From Arthrobotrys musiformis (lineage: Eukaryota; Ascomycota; Orbiliomycetes; Orbiliales; Orbiliaceae), in the NCBI GenBank assembly GCA_036971715.1, contig JAVHJL010000004.1:868001-932000 (forward strand): a DNA stretch of 64,000 nt, read 5' to 3'. The notes beneath the pieces were generated by a model. It did not search any database. It had not been told where the DNA came from and worked only from the letters and a program-made list of their open reading frames with translations. Each line of letters opens with the position of its first letter. Positions within the stretch are counted from its first letter, which is position 1. This document shows positions 13,401 to 24,602 of this stretch, piece after piece. The position numbers and the translations under genes were made by a program.

Positions 13401-13785
13401 TTTCCCGGATCCGGGAATACCTATGGAAATGTTAAAACTTCCTAAGGTTGCAGATACATGTACATCTGGCTAAAGATTTTATGAACATACCTCTAATCCA
13501 GAGCGCACCATTTTCTTGGCTAGAGTGCCATCCTAGGTATGCGGACGAAGACAATAGCCAGCTTCCAGTGCTTGGGAGACGCAAGGTCAAGTGTTTTCTA
13601 TATTCACTACTTGGGTCCTCATAGACTGTTGGATCGAGCCATTCGTGAATCTTCTTTAGCATATCTGGATTTTGTGGGAGGATGTTATCCTCATTGAAGT
13701 CGCCGATGTCATCACGCCCGAGAACCACCAAATCATCATCTAACTCTGTCCCCATTCCATTCAAGGGCCTCGAGGATGAAGGCAT
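7485..13785 (-). CDS. NACHT-ankyrin STAND protein (NLR-like)
   Basis: Large STAND-type protein of about 2,076 residues, expected to act in non-self recognition or heterokaryon incompatibility. Exon 1 is 13785-13491 and exon 2 is 13420-7485; intron 13490-13421 has GTATGT/ATAG borders and sits immediately before the P-loop. The start at 13785 has a good context (AACAATGCC). About 95 N-terminal residues include the region that commonly precedes NACHT domains (WLDPTVYEDPSSEYRKHL, then GALWIRG). Walker A is GIPGSGKS (about residue 99), Walker B is YLVVDALDEMDQ, followed by the VIMTSRP sensor. A helical region leads to some two dozen ankyrin repeats running from about residue 545 to the end (for example GQTPLHVACRGGNAEVIELL, GLTALHLAARSRQVNTLGML). 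No known effector domain (HET, patatin, phosphorylase) is seen at the N terminus. The gene is divergent from the NLR at 14867. Confidence 0.9.
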
Positions 13786-14866
13786 TGTTAAAGAAGGGGT
13801 CCTATTAGCTTTTGGGTAAATAGTGTAGTGATTTCGTTGAAGTATTGGGGGTAGTTTGACGTCGAAATTGACTAGCAAAGATTAGCTATCAATTTTAAGG
13901 TCACCCAAGTCGACGAATATGATGGGTATGAAGTCCTTTATAATAGTATTCGGTGGCTGTTAATTGGATTGTACTTGATTTATGCACCATGGAAGGATCC
14001 AAGTGACTTTGGGTCCCTTGTACATACGTGCCACACACATGCATATGCATAGGCTGAGAATTGTGGATAAGGATCCAGAAAAACGTACGAGGCCTATGTT
14101 ACTTGCATTAGAAGCACTTAGCTTAGTGTAATTACTAGTCGCGAGCGCGAGATCGCACGTACGATATCATGACATGCATGGTCGGGTCCTGAGAAATCCC
14201 TGGTAACCAAATTTTGCAGGGGAGCAGCATATGGGAGCTCCTTCCTGGCTCCTACAATGCTGGAAGGCTGGTTTGAAGATTGCATTGCATTGTAGCGGGT
14301 AGATGTTCATGTCAGGAAGATAAGATCACCAGCCAGGTATTGTCTTGGCAAGTTCTGTCCTCCTAACGAGCTTAGCCTGTGTCACCACTGATGATTGGAC
14401 GTTGGATGCAACACATTTTCAAATGATGCGTTTTGTTGTGATAGACGTTGCGGCCGGGCCAGGTAAAGTGGACGGTGTACGAAGGGACTTGTTGACCTTG
14501 TCCCGAGAAAAAAACTTCGACTGCTAGGTACCTTTGGTAGAGGAGACTCTCTTTATTCCAAGGATTTGATTAATTGGGCCGGCCATCTCATACTGATGCC
14601 TCTTACCCGTATCCGTGTCGAGAAGTCCTAGCGTCGACGTGTCTGGTCATATGGCGCGAAAGTGCGGGACGAGTATGTTCTCGAGATCTGTTCAGCCTTG
14701 TGCCACAGGCCAGCGCCCAGCAAATTGATCCAAAGAGGCTATCTCGTTGGATAGAGGTCTGGATTTCTTCTAACGACATACAACTCCCCATCGGTACCCC
14801 AGCTTTTCGACTTTTCGGGAGCGCTACCCCGCGAGATCGCGATATCGAACGGTCATTTAAAATGAG
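13786..14866. promoter_or_regulatory. Shared divergent promoter region of the two NLR genes
   Basis: The 1,081 bases between the two divergently transcribed STAND genes contain no supported gene. Both promoters must lie here. Open frames at 14345-14527 and 14574-14921 have no domain. An out-of-frame ATG at 14861 lies six bases upstream of the chosen start of the plus-strand gene and could act as a small overlapping uORF. Confidence 0.6.
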
Positions 14867-17800
14867 ATGGCTGGCACAGCAAAGCTCGAAGATTGCAAGA
14901 TTGTATGGCTATGTCCACTAGAGATCGAACTACGGGCGGCAATCGCCTTGCTCGATAACATCTTTGAAGATGTTCCATCAAGGGTCAGGGGCCAAAATGT
15001 TATCTACACAATTGGCACGGTCGGCAAGCACATGGTAGCTGTAGTAGGCTATTACCAGGAACATGGCCTCGCCGTATCGGGAAGTATGGCATCTGAAGTC
15101 TTGCGCGACCTACCAAATCTTGAAATGGGACTGTTGGTCGGTATTGCTGGAGGTATCCCGTCATCCACGAGAGATATCCAGCTTGGGGATGTTGCGGTCG
15201 CAGTTCCAGAGGGCAACCGACCGGGCGTGGTTGGGTATGATCTCGGCAAGGCTGGCGACAATGATACCTTCGAACTGAAGCATTGGCAGAGCGCAACGCA
15301 TCCTCTTCTGAGATCGGTTATCAATATTATCAGGGCTCATGGCGAATCTAAATTCAGAAAGCATTTGGATGTCATAAGCCGACGACCAGAATTCCAGAAA
15401 CCGATTACAGCCCCTCTGTCTTCCACGAATAATCCGGTGGGTAAACCTGAGGCAGTGGTGCATAGAACCGCCCATGAATATCCCGTGGTTCATTACGGTA
15501 CTATCCTTTCTGGAAACAGTGTGGTCAAATCTAAGGCAAAGAGAGACCACTTGAGGGACAAGTACGATGGCATAGCAGTAGAGATGGAGGCTGCGGGGAT
15601 GATGACGAGGTTGCCAGTAGCCGTCATTCGAGGAATTAGCGACTTCGCTGATTCTGCTAAAAATGATGCCTGGCAGCCATACGCAGCAATAACTGCGGCA
15701 GCATATGCTAAGGAACTTCTCATACGACTGCCTTCTTATCAAGATGAAAGCATTCCAAGTACGTGGATTTCACAAACCTTGAGAATCCAGTGGACTATCT
15801 TTTACGGCAACTTTATTGGCGGTGCTGACCAATCGTGCTATCAAAATTGTTCTTGCCATGTAGGCCCGCATTCTGCAAGATCACTACCAATTCCGCTCTC
15901 AACACCGTTCTCCGATCAAGAAGTTCGTTTAGCCCATGCTTTACCCGAAAAATGGGCCTTTGTGGGGAGAGAACAGGAATTGAAATACTTGCGGACAGAG
16001 TTAGGTTTCGGGGCTCGACGGCCCCTCCAAAAGTCTGTTGTTGGCCTGTGGGGCCTCAGTGGTGTCGGCAAGTCGCAGCTAGCAGCAACATTCGTGCGCG
16101 AGCAATTATTTGAGCACCCGAATCGCGAAATATTTTGGATCAACGGCGAAAGCCAAGAGGCATTCGAAAATAGTGTCATTGGTATGCTGAAGGCTAGCGG
16201 GAATCCGGTTCCACCAGAAAGTGGAAATTCGGTGAAGAGTTCACATGAGCAGCGTACGGAGCTCGTAAGCGTGTTCTTCACTGAACTGAACCGCTTGGAC
16301 GATCCTAGATGGCTTCTTGTCATCGATAGCATTCATAAACCGAATACAGATTCCAATGACTCTACGCATTTCGACGTCCACAGCTTTATAAGCCAGCTAA
16401 AGCGAGGGTATATACTCCTGACTGCAGGCAGGCGAGACGCAGTGGAAATCTATCATCCGATCTACGAAGTAAAAGGGTTGATGGATGAGGATGCCATCGA
16501 ACTAGTGCAATCACAGGTCAACAAACACCTTATGGCGGAAGAAGGCAAGGTCTAAGCCAGACCTGTCCTATGACGTTAGTTATTGCTAATACGAAATCTA
16601 GATGTGCGAGAGCTAGTGCTGCTGCTGAAAGGTCTCCCCCTAGCACTGCGACTTGCAATATCCGTTGTTTCACACTACCGCTATCCTATGGCAGATTATG
16701 TGACAGCATGGAAAAACAGAGAGCTCGATAGTGAAATCCTTGGTAGCCCTGCAGCACTAACATTAACTCGTTCTATGGAACTGAGCTTCGAGGAGCTTGA
16801 AATGGTCAATCCAATAGCAACAAAATTACTAACTCTATTCAGCTTTCTAGACCACAAGGATTTTTGGTATGACCTCTGTCTTGGTGCAGTTGACGACACA
16901 TACCCAACATGGCTTCAAGGATTAGCAAAAAATCAAACTCCATTTAGAAGCTTTTACCCGATCCTTGCAGACTTGTCGTTCATAGAACTCAAATCTTGTA
17001 ATAAAAGCCATCAAATCTGGGAAACCCATCCGGCGATTCAAGTGGTCGCGAGACAAAGGGCGCTTGTTGACGAGCACCAGTACATCAGCTGCGCAATATC
17101 ATTAATAGCTGCTGAAGTACCGCGATCTTACGAGGTAGACTTTTGGGAGCGAATACGACGATTAGAACCGCATGTCAACCACTGCTGGAATTACATAAAA
17201 CAAGGGAAATGGGGCCCCAACACTAATCTTACAGAACTCGAGGACTTAGGCCGGGTATTTCGACATCTAGGTCGGTATGGAGAAGCTTCTACTATATACC
17301 GAATGATCAAGCACGCTCTAAATATGAGCCCATTCACCAAACCCAAAGCAGAACTTTTAGCAGACGTTCTAACAAACCTTGGACTCGTTTATACGGGCCA
17401 ACGTCATTTTGACAGGGCTCTGCGTGCATTTCAGGGGTCTCTAGACCTGAGGCGCAAGCTGGGGGTCCTTACTCCTGATGCCTCGATGTCAATTATATAT
17501 AACAAAGCCGTGGTTTTCACCATGACTGGAAGGCTGGAGGAAGCCGAGGAAAACTTGCGTATGGCAGCAAACCACTTCGCAGAGTTCCATGTAGATCAAG
17601 AAGGGTTGATGAGAGATGAACGCAAGCGTCTATACATTCGAATACTGAAGGATATTGGAGAAGTGCTGCTGCAAAAGGGCTCCACAGATGCTGCAATTGA
17701 ACTCCTCAGACACATTCTTGATAGCCAAACAGAGACATTGGGGGAATCCCACCCCACAATTCTAACGACTAAGTTGAATCTTGGAAGAGCCTACACTGCT

Positions 17801-18103
17801 AAGAGTCAGTTTACACTAGCCCAAGGCCTCTTAGGACAGGTTATCACAACATATACAGAATGGTGGGGTCAAAATAACATCGACACTATGCGGGCAGTGG
17901 ACGAGTTAGCCTTTATACTCATGAAGGAAGGTGAACAAAAACAATCCGATGGGATTTCTGCTTCTTGGGAGTTTCAAAGTGCAGAAGGTCTTTGGGATCA
18001 AATGGTCTTGGGTTTCTATACGAACCTTTATGGTGATAGCTCGGATATGGCCTGCCAGGTTAGGTCCAACATCCAGTATTTGCGTTCAATTATGAGAATA
18101 TAA
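14867..18103 (+). CDS. NLR-type protein: phosphorylase-like domain, NB-ARC, TPR
   Basis: Fungal NLR of about 1,059 residues. Exon 1 is 14867-16544 and exon 2 is 16602-18103. Residues 10-295 are a nucleoside-phosphorylase-like (PNP_UDP) domain with VGIAGGIPS, DIQLGDVAVAVP, VEMEAAG and RGISDFADSAKNDAWQPYAA. An NB-ARC domain follows (FVGREQEL, P-loop GLSGVGKSQLA, Walker B WLLVIDS, then GLPLAL in exon 2), and TPR-like repeats fill the C terminus (TNLGLVYTGQRHFDRALRAF, LNLGRAYTAKSQFTLAQGLL). The intron 16545-16601 keeps the frame only with a GC donor (G|GCAAGG) and TAG acceptor; GCTAAT is the likely branch site. A second, frame-neutral intron is possible at 15759-15863. The family is implicated in allorecognition and immunity-like cell death. 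Its head-to-head partner is the NACHT-ankyrin gene. Confidence 0.9.
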
Positions 18104-19094
18104 AGAAACGAAGGAAACCATCATAGCCTTTTTGATCAGTTGGTTTGGTGACACCTTCTAGCTTCGAATCCAGGTGCCTTTATAAGCGCCCAGGTCCGGG
18201 GTTAGACTCTTTCGTTTTGTAATAGTAGTGTAATGGCATTTCATGCTGCTCTTACTATCGCTTTTACTATTTTTTGCTACACATGCATACTATATACCTA
18301 GGTAATCAAGCCGGCCTAGGGATCCAATAGCCTCCTTTAAGCATATAACTACTTATATATTATATATTATTTTGTAAATGCAAAGGGTCTTTGTTTCGGT
18401 TAAGATATTAATAAACCTAGGTATATTTGTAGACGTAAATGCCGGAGGGCTATATATATCTATATCCATATTTAAATAATGCAATTCGATGTGGAGGCGA
18501 GCAGATTGCCCAACTGCGAGAATGGATTTAATATTTCTTCTTGCAAGAATTTCCCCCAATAAGCTTTAGGTCCCTGGTAGTCTAGGTTCATGCAGGGAAA
18601 TTGGTTCACACCGAATTCATGTCAATCTTGTTCAACGTGATATGTTGAAAATTATTGTGAATACCTAGGTATATATATACATTAAATCGATTTAATTAAA
18701 TATACTAACCCGGTTAATTTAAAGAGAGGCTGTTGAAGAAATGTTTGGTTGAGAAGGAAGTAGTCGGGTTTACGAGTTCCAAAGGACCTTCATTGTTCAA
18801 GGAATAAGTATACGATTCACGTGAGATATCTATGGTTTGACATTGAGAACACTTAACCTGTATGCAGTTCGTCAATTGTCGAAGCCTTGAATCCAGCCTC
18901 GTGGATTCAAACGCATTTCTCACACATACCCATGCAGCGAATGGATGCATTGGTACATATTTCTTGTACTTGCAATAAATAACGCCCTGCTCCTATCAGC
19001 GCCTGGATTCGAAGCTAGTAAATACATTAGTGTAAGGCTGTGGGGAAATTACCTTCCGGCCTCTCCTCTTTCGCGATACAACGTTCAAGCTACC
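18104..19094. other. AT-rich intergenic stretch
   Basis: No gene supported. The part from about 18280 to 18720 is strongly AT-rich and holds repeated TACCTAGGTA-like palindromic words (near 18297, 18414 and 18664). A 20-base motif at about 18157-18178 recurs in inverted orientation at about 18999-19021. Confidence 0.45.
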
Positions 19095-20226
19095 ATGAGG
19101 TGTCTAACTTGCAAGCATACCTCTCGTGACGTTTGTAAATGCCCACAGTGGTGCTTGGACGAAGTAAGTGACTCCCTTCCTAACCATGCGCATATGCGCA
19201 TATATAATATATCGTTCACTCACATGCAACAATAAGGACCCATGTTCCGGTTTCACACATTCGAACTCTAGTTCACGAAGCCCATCAACAAAGGGACCAC
19301 CCTCACGGTCCTCTTCTGTAGGCAGCTATGGTTCCGGAATATCTCATCCACCAGGGTTGAGGAGACATCGCCGATCGATACCTGCAATATCTGTTCCTAT
19401 AGCTAGCGACAGTCTCTTCAAAGCATCAGACGACCCGGCGATGGACGATGATTGGGATATCACAACGCGGGCATGGTGCGAACATCCGCCTCGGTGGTCT
19501 GGGCTGCGGTTGCGCTCGTCCGTGCCCCCAGACCCATTCTGGGCGTTCCATGGGAACGAGACAATCGAATATGCCAAATCTGAAATATGTTCCGCTCCAA
19601 CAGATCTGCTACGCCTGGCCCCCCCAATCGTATCCCTGCTATCTCGGTCCCCAAATGATTCATCCAATAGCTTGCCCATATTAGAATACACCGACAGGTT
19701 TGACAGACTAGTGGAAGATGATTTGAGGAACCAACCTATAGCTAGGAGGCACTCAGATATCCCTTTGTGCAGTCTGGGTACGATACCAAGGCGCTCCGAC
19801 TCTCCAGTTGTCGGAGGTTGGAACCCGTTCCGGAACGACCAAGGCTTATGCATCAGGTCCGAGATCCCCAGCTCGCGAATTCGAACAAAAGTAGCACAAG
19901 AAAAAGCCCCGAGAATAATAGAACGAACCACCCAGACCCCCGACCCCGGGTCCGGGTCCCGGCATCATACTATTTCGTTCAACCCCCTTAGTGGCCGGAC
20001 CACTGAGTCGGTGGCCTGTCAACGCGGAGCCGAACCCGCAACAACCCAACCGGCCGTCGAGCTCCAAAATGCTCTGCTGAAGAAAAAAAACTGGCGCTTA
20101 AGCTTTCATCGTTCCAAAACAAGAAATCTAGCACAGAATTCAAAAGACATTAAGTTGGCAGGCACTCCTGCTAAACCCAATAAGTCTCTGTGGGCCCGCC
20201 TCCAGCGCGTACTGAGGGTGGGTTAA
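19095..20226 (+). CDS. Ser-rich hypothetical protein with N-terminal Cys cluster
   Basis: Not recognised. Proposed exons are 19095-19163 and 19237-20226; the intron has a consensus GTAAGT donor and AAG acceptor in phase 0, giving 352 residues. The 23-residue first exon is Cys-dense (MRCLTCKHTSRDVCKCPQWC, a CxxC...CxC...C pattern), which could bind zinc. The remainder is Ser/Pro/Arg-rich and probably disordered (SNSSSRSPSTKGPPSRSSS), with a basic C terminus (KSLWARLQRVLRVG). The start has a fair context (TACCATGAGG). An in-frame ATG at 18945 would add 50 residues beginning with a hydrophobic, signal-like stretch (MHWYIFLVLAINNALLL), so the true start is uncertain. Its position next to the NLR pair is noted, but no link is shown. 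Confidence 0.5.
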
Positions 20227-20894
20227 GGATCTACATAGAGTGCATAGTCGAAGAGCTAGAGGCCTAGAGGAAACGACAGATATTTCGTGAAATCACTGGT
20301 TAGGGACCATACTCAAATCATACCCTCGTTTTGATGGATGGGATTAGAGCCTAGAGTAGCCAGTATGAGAGTACTTAATCTGGTGGAGGAATTCCGTCCA
20401 AATCAGCCTCAAGACATCATTACATATAGGCCGTTGGATATCACTTTAGTAAGGGCGCCGGAAAATGACGAGGCCGAGGCCGCGAGGTACTAACTTGTCT
20501 CTTGCACAGCGCCACTCCGTGATAACCACTCGGATTCTCCCATCAATACGCGTATACGACGAATTTTAATTTTGAATACGCTTGTACCCAACCCTCCTAT
20601 GTTTATTCTTTCGGCCTAATTCAAAAGGTCTACCTAACATTCAACTGTGCTCAAGAAGGTATTGACGTTTCAAAAGTTACCGTATATACGTATACTTGAG
20701 TACTCTAGATATCCTGCTAAGGTTGAAAACTAGCTCTATCCCCGCGAGTGTATGATGCTACCTTACAGCCCGACGATACAGTGTCCCTGAAATACATGGG
20801 TATATTGAACCTCTGAGTTCGATCTCAGCGCTCGTGGTTAAGATTGATTAGTCTTTAATTACATTACCAAGGCTAGACTATGCATCTATATAAA
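20227..20894. other. Intergenic, nothing recognised
   Basis: No open frame of interest. It lies between the convergent 3' ends of the Ser-rich gene and the small CFEM-like gene and presumably holds their 3' untranslated regions. Confidence 0.5.
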
Positions 20895-21401
20895 TCACTC
20901 CACGAACTCGTGCTTGGGGGGTTGCGAAGCGTCTCGATACGCAGTAACTTTAAAGATCGGGTAATCGGGTTGGCAAAAATGTCGCCAGGCTGTGTACGCC
21001 TGTTCCTGTTCGCTTCGACAAGAAACTGAGATACATCTGCGGATCCTGTAGGATCCTAAACCATCCCTTGGGCATTGATACTCGCAAATACTATCGATGG
21101 TGGTATCTTCTTCGGGAGCGGGCGTACACTCGGGATCAGGTGTATTACTGGTGAAGCATTGGGCCTTGTGAGGAATCAAGTGTTAGCGCCACTTATTAAA
21201 GAAGAATGCATCCTTTCGAGACTGATGATTGTGTATAGAATAGTATATTTTATAATTTAGTAGATCTAGCACGAAATTAAACTTCACATTGGACAGGGTA
21301 GCTGAGCTTACAGCACATTTTGGAATACTGATCGGCTCGGGGGCGGACTGAGAGAGGGCAAAGCTGGCCCATATAACGATAAGGGGTATCGAAGGCTTCA
21401 T
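20895..21401 (-). CDS. Small secreted CFEM-like cysteine-rich protein
   Basis: Predicted secreted protein of 119 residues. Exons are 21401-21312 and 21164-20895; intron 21311-21165 has a GTAAGC donor, a GCTAAC branch site and a CACAAG acceptor. The first exon encodes a signal peptide (MKPSIPLIVIWASFALSQSA) and then IPKCA. The mature part has eight cysteines with CFEM-like spacing: PKC, AQC, PEC, DSIC, YQC, RRC, VSC, HFC, with an Asp two residues before the fourth. It differs from a canonical CFEM domain by a longer insertion between the third and fourth cysteines and by EYQC in place of the usual C-x-C pair. No transmembrane helix or GPI signal is visible at the C terminus, so it is likely soluble and extracellular. 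CFEM haem binding or an effector-like role is possible but not shown. Confidence 0.65.
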
Positions 21402-24400
21402 TATAATTACAACTGGCCGTTTCCAATTTGGTACGCAGATGTCTAGATGCCGGACTATGTATAAGTAGGTACCCCAGGATATACCGATACCGTGCAGTAG
21501 CTCGTGGAACCGATCAATGGATTCGTGGTAACCGGCACAGTGGTCTAATAATCGAGGAATAGAATGCAGCCCATATACTATATTTGTCGCGTGCCGGTAT
21601 AAGCTCTCGAGCGGTAATCCCTTTGTGCAGTCTACGAGACCAGTGTCGAGTATATATGAGTATGAAAGTTGGAACTTGTTATTTCGAGGGACGATTTTAT
21701 CGACGAACCTGATTTTAGATCGCCAGATTCAGTAAATATGACATAATACTGATGTTATAATTATAAAATGGGACTCGATGCATGCGCAATGTCAAGTGAG
21801 TAAGCTAACATGATCCTCCATTGAACCCGAGGTCTTGGTAGCCCCTTTAAATAGCCATATCCTTCATTGGGGTACATCAATGCATACAATCTAATATCAT
21901 TCGAAGCTTTAAAATCATGACTTCATATCCAGAAACATTCCAATCGTTGATCAATGGGATGCGTCGCTAGCTAAGTTCAAGGTATAAAGCTCTAAAGAGA
22001 GACACAACCGAGGGCGTATTGGTAACACATTCCTGAAGTTGCATTCCCCAAATCGATGGTATGTTGAACTTCAGCAGCCTCGGCCCGGCTGACTAGGCCT
22101 CCCAGTTGATCATGCAAGGGTGGCGGACGTTCCATGGATCATATTTAGGGCTGTATTTGAACTGTGCGGGATATTCAAAATGAGACCCGCAGCGAACATA
22201 TATGGAGAGCTAGAGCTGGCTGACTTGGCTGACTAATATGTCAGGCGAGCATTAGCTGCTCAGTAGCCATAGATCAATTAACCCGATAAAGCTCTATATA
22301 TGCATATAAATACACTAGTTCATTTCACCGATGAAAATATTTGTCAAGGATCGTTTTACACGTATACTAAGGTGCTGTCAAAAGCTGTTCCGGCGGCAAC
22401 AATTTTGCCGTACAGCTCTCAATATACCCAGAGGGTGGTGCTGCGCAGGAGACAATCTCAATATTTCAATGCGCGTTCGAGTAATATTACACTCGCAAAT
22501 CTCACGCGTATGCTTTACTCGGATCGGGATAGCATAAGAAAATATACTGACATACTCTAGCTCTCTTGGGCGAAGCTTCGAAGTTCTAGACGCTAGAAGA
22601 ACCACTCGTCTGATCATGATCATGAGTTGCGCCTGTTGCATGATCTTTGGTCACAACCACAACCCAAACTAACCAAATCGCAGCTAGCCGACTCCAATAT
22701 CAGTGCCCTATCGAGGCTCAAAACTAAAGCGATTGTAACCTCGCACGCATGCGGATCGATATCACATTAGAAACAGTGGAACCAAGATATACCCTCTGAC
22801 AATCGAGGCCTCAAATCTAAATCATATCATTGCGATACGATGACAGTGAAATGTCACACGTCCCTATAATCTGTGCGACTAAACACAGACCAGCCAGTAG
22901 TTACGGCGTCTTTTAACGACCTTCAAATATTACCCGGCTCCGTTCCTTCTAGAAGCTGCATAGCTGCCCCCTCCCAAGCCCGCTAAGCATGTACCCTGGC
23001 CGCTCGGCTCAGAGCCTGCAGCGTCTCCCAAGCTTAGAAATTGCAAGCCTGGCTGCGTGTAAAAAACGTCGAGGTCTGTTCCAGGATTTCTTCCAAATTG
23101 CACATCGCGGAGCTAGCTAAGCTTGGAGGAAGAGAGCAGGTCCAGCACGCCTTCCAGGTAAAAAAAGCTACCAACCTTAAAGGCACCTACCACCGAAACC
23201 CGGTTTCCTGTTTACATGAAACAGACAGTTACACACCGGCCTGGTCAGGCAGGCAGCCTTCGTAGCACACATCAGGATTCGGTTGCACCCGCCTGTCACT
23301 GCAAAGATGTTCCTTTTTTTACAAAAAATCTTGTGGACGCAAGCCACTGCCGAAACGGTTTTTATTTTCCTATATGCATGCCGAGAAAAAAATATTTCTC
23401 GAGACCCTGGTCGTTTTTTTTGGACGGAGATGTCTCTGTTGGCCAACATGCAACAACAATATGCATCAAAATGCGCATTTTTGAGCGTCAAATGAAGATG
23501 ATTCAATCTCTATCGCAGCTTCTGCCTGATTAGCTCTTCCGGCCCTCGAATTGCACCATCAGCGAGGTCTTCCGACAGAAATCCGGTTTAGGGTCGTGCA
23601 AATGTGGTCATTTTATGCAGCGAAAGCGGTAATCGAGTCCCCCACATGCGCCGTTCCTGTACGCCCCAACCAACCACCAGCTTCGTCCACACGAGCTAGT
23701 GGGCTGCTTATCGAGATCTGAGTAGCCTCAATATGTAGCCGACCGTCCATCTGCAGGCAGGAATTGAAAGGCTTGTGTGCGAGCCCTTCGCAGCCCCACT
23801 TTGTGGGTATCGTATTGGTAATTTTTCCCATCGCTCGAGCCCGAAAGCGACGGGAAGTATACATTTCACACTCCACTTCACTTCCCCACTTTCTACATCC
23901 CTACCCGCCGATCCACAGAAGCGTGCATCTCCTTAGCTCCACAGGTGCGGAGCTGTGATACTCAGGCGAAATAGGAAACTACATGTGTAATATAATCATC
24001 CTTTCGCAAAAGCGAGGCTAAGAGAAGGTGGTTGCACATGGCATAGTTACCTTGTGGCCAGGGGTTAGCAAGGGCGATGGCGAGCTTTGATTCTTTCTCT
24101 GTCTGTCTGCCCGTCACGTTCGCCGTTTACAACGTTAACGGCTCGACGCTTTAATCCTCCTCTCAAGATCTAGCTTGGCGGAAAAACGATAAGAAGCGAC
24201 CAGAGTCCGGACGGATTTCTGGTTCAAAGCTTTCTATCCTCTTCTATTTTTCTATTTTTTTCTTTGTAATTGCTGTGATACGGAATTTGGAAGTTGCGTT
24301 TGCATGGCCCGAGAATTCAGGTCTGCCGCTTTGCAGCATTTCCATTAGTAATATAAACCACAGTTCAGATCTGCGCATCCTCACAGTACGCGGGCGCGAA

Positions 24401-24602
24401 ACTCGACCAAGACACTTCAACTACGTGCTATACTCCCTCTTTACAGCTCATAAGCATACCGGCCTCCCGGTTTATAACATCTCCACTTCCCCCGACATAC
24501 CTTTCTGCTCTCTAGTACCCACAAGGCGGAAGGCTACATCGCCAAGTCCACTACCACCGACGTCATTAGCAGGGTTCCTCCCGCTACCAAGCCTGTCTCA
24601 AA
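21402..24602. other. Long non-coding stretch upstream of the MFS gene
   Basis: About 3.2 kb without a supported gene. Overlapping open frames near 22300-22640 and 23040-23880 occur on both strands, lack domains and do not splice convincingly. The bases just upstream of 24603 are pyrimidine-rich and should contain the MFS promoter and leader. A 30-base motif near 23700-23736 resembles one near 35990. Confidence 0.45.

Noticed and set aside
18120..18185. Possible tRNA around TTCGAATCC
   Set aside because: A 3'-half-like sequence is present, but no matching acceptor arm or anticodon arm; kept only as a repeat observation.
23177..23533. Overlapping frames on both strands of about 105 codons
   Set aside because: Opposite-strand frames cover the same bases, neither with a domain or start context better than the other.
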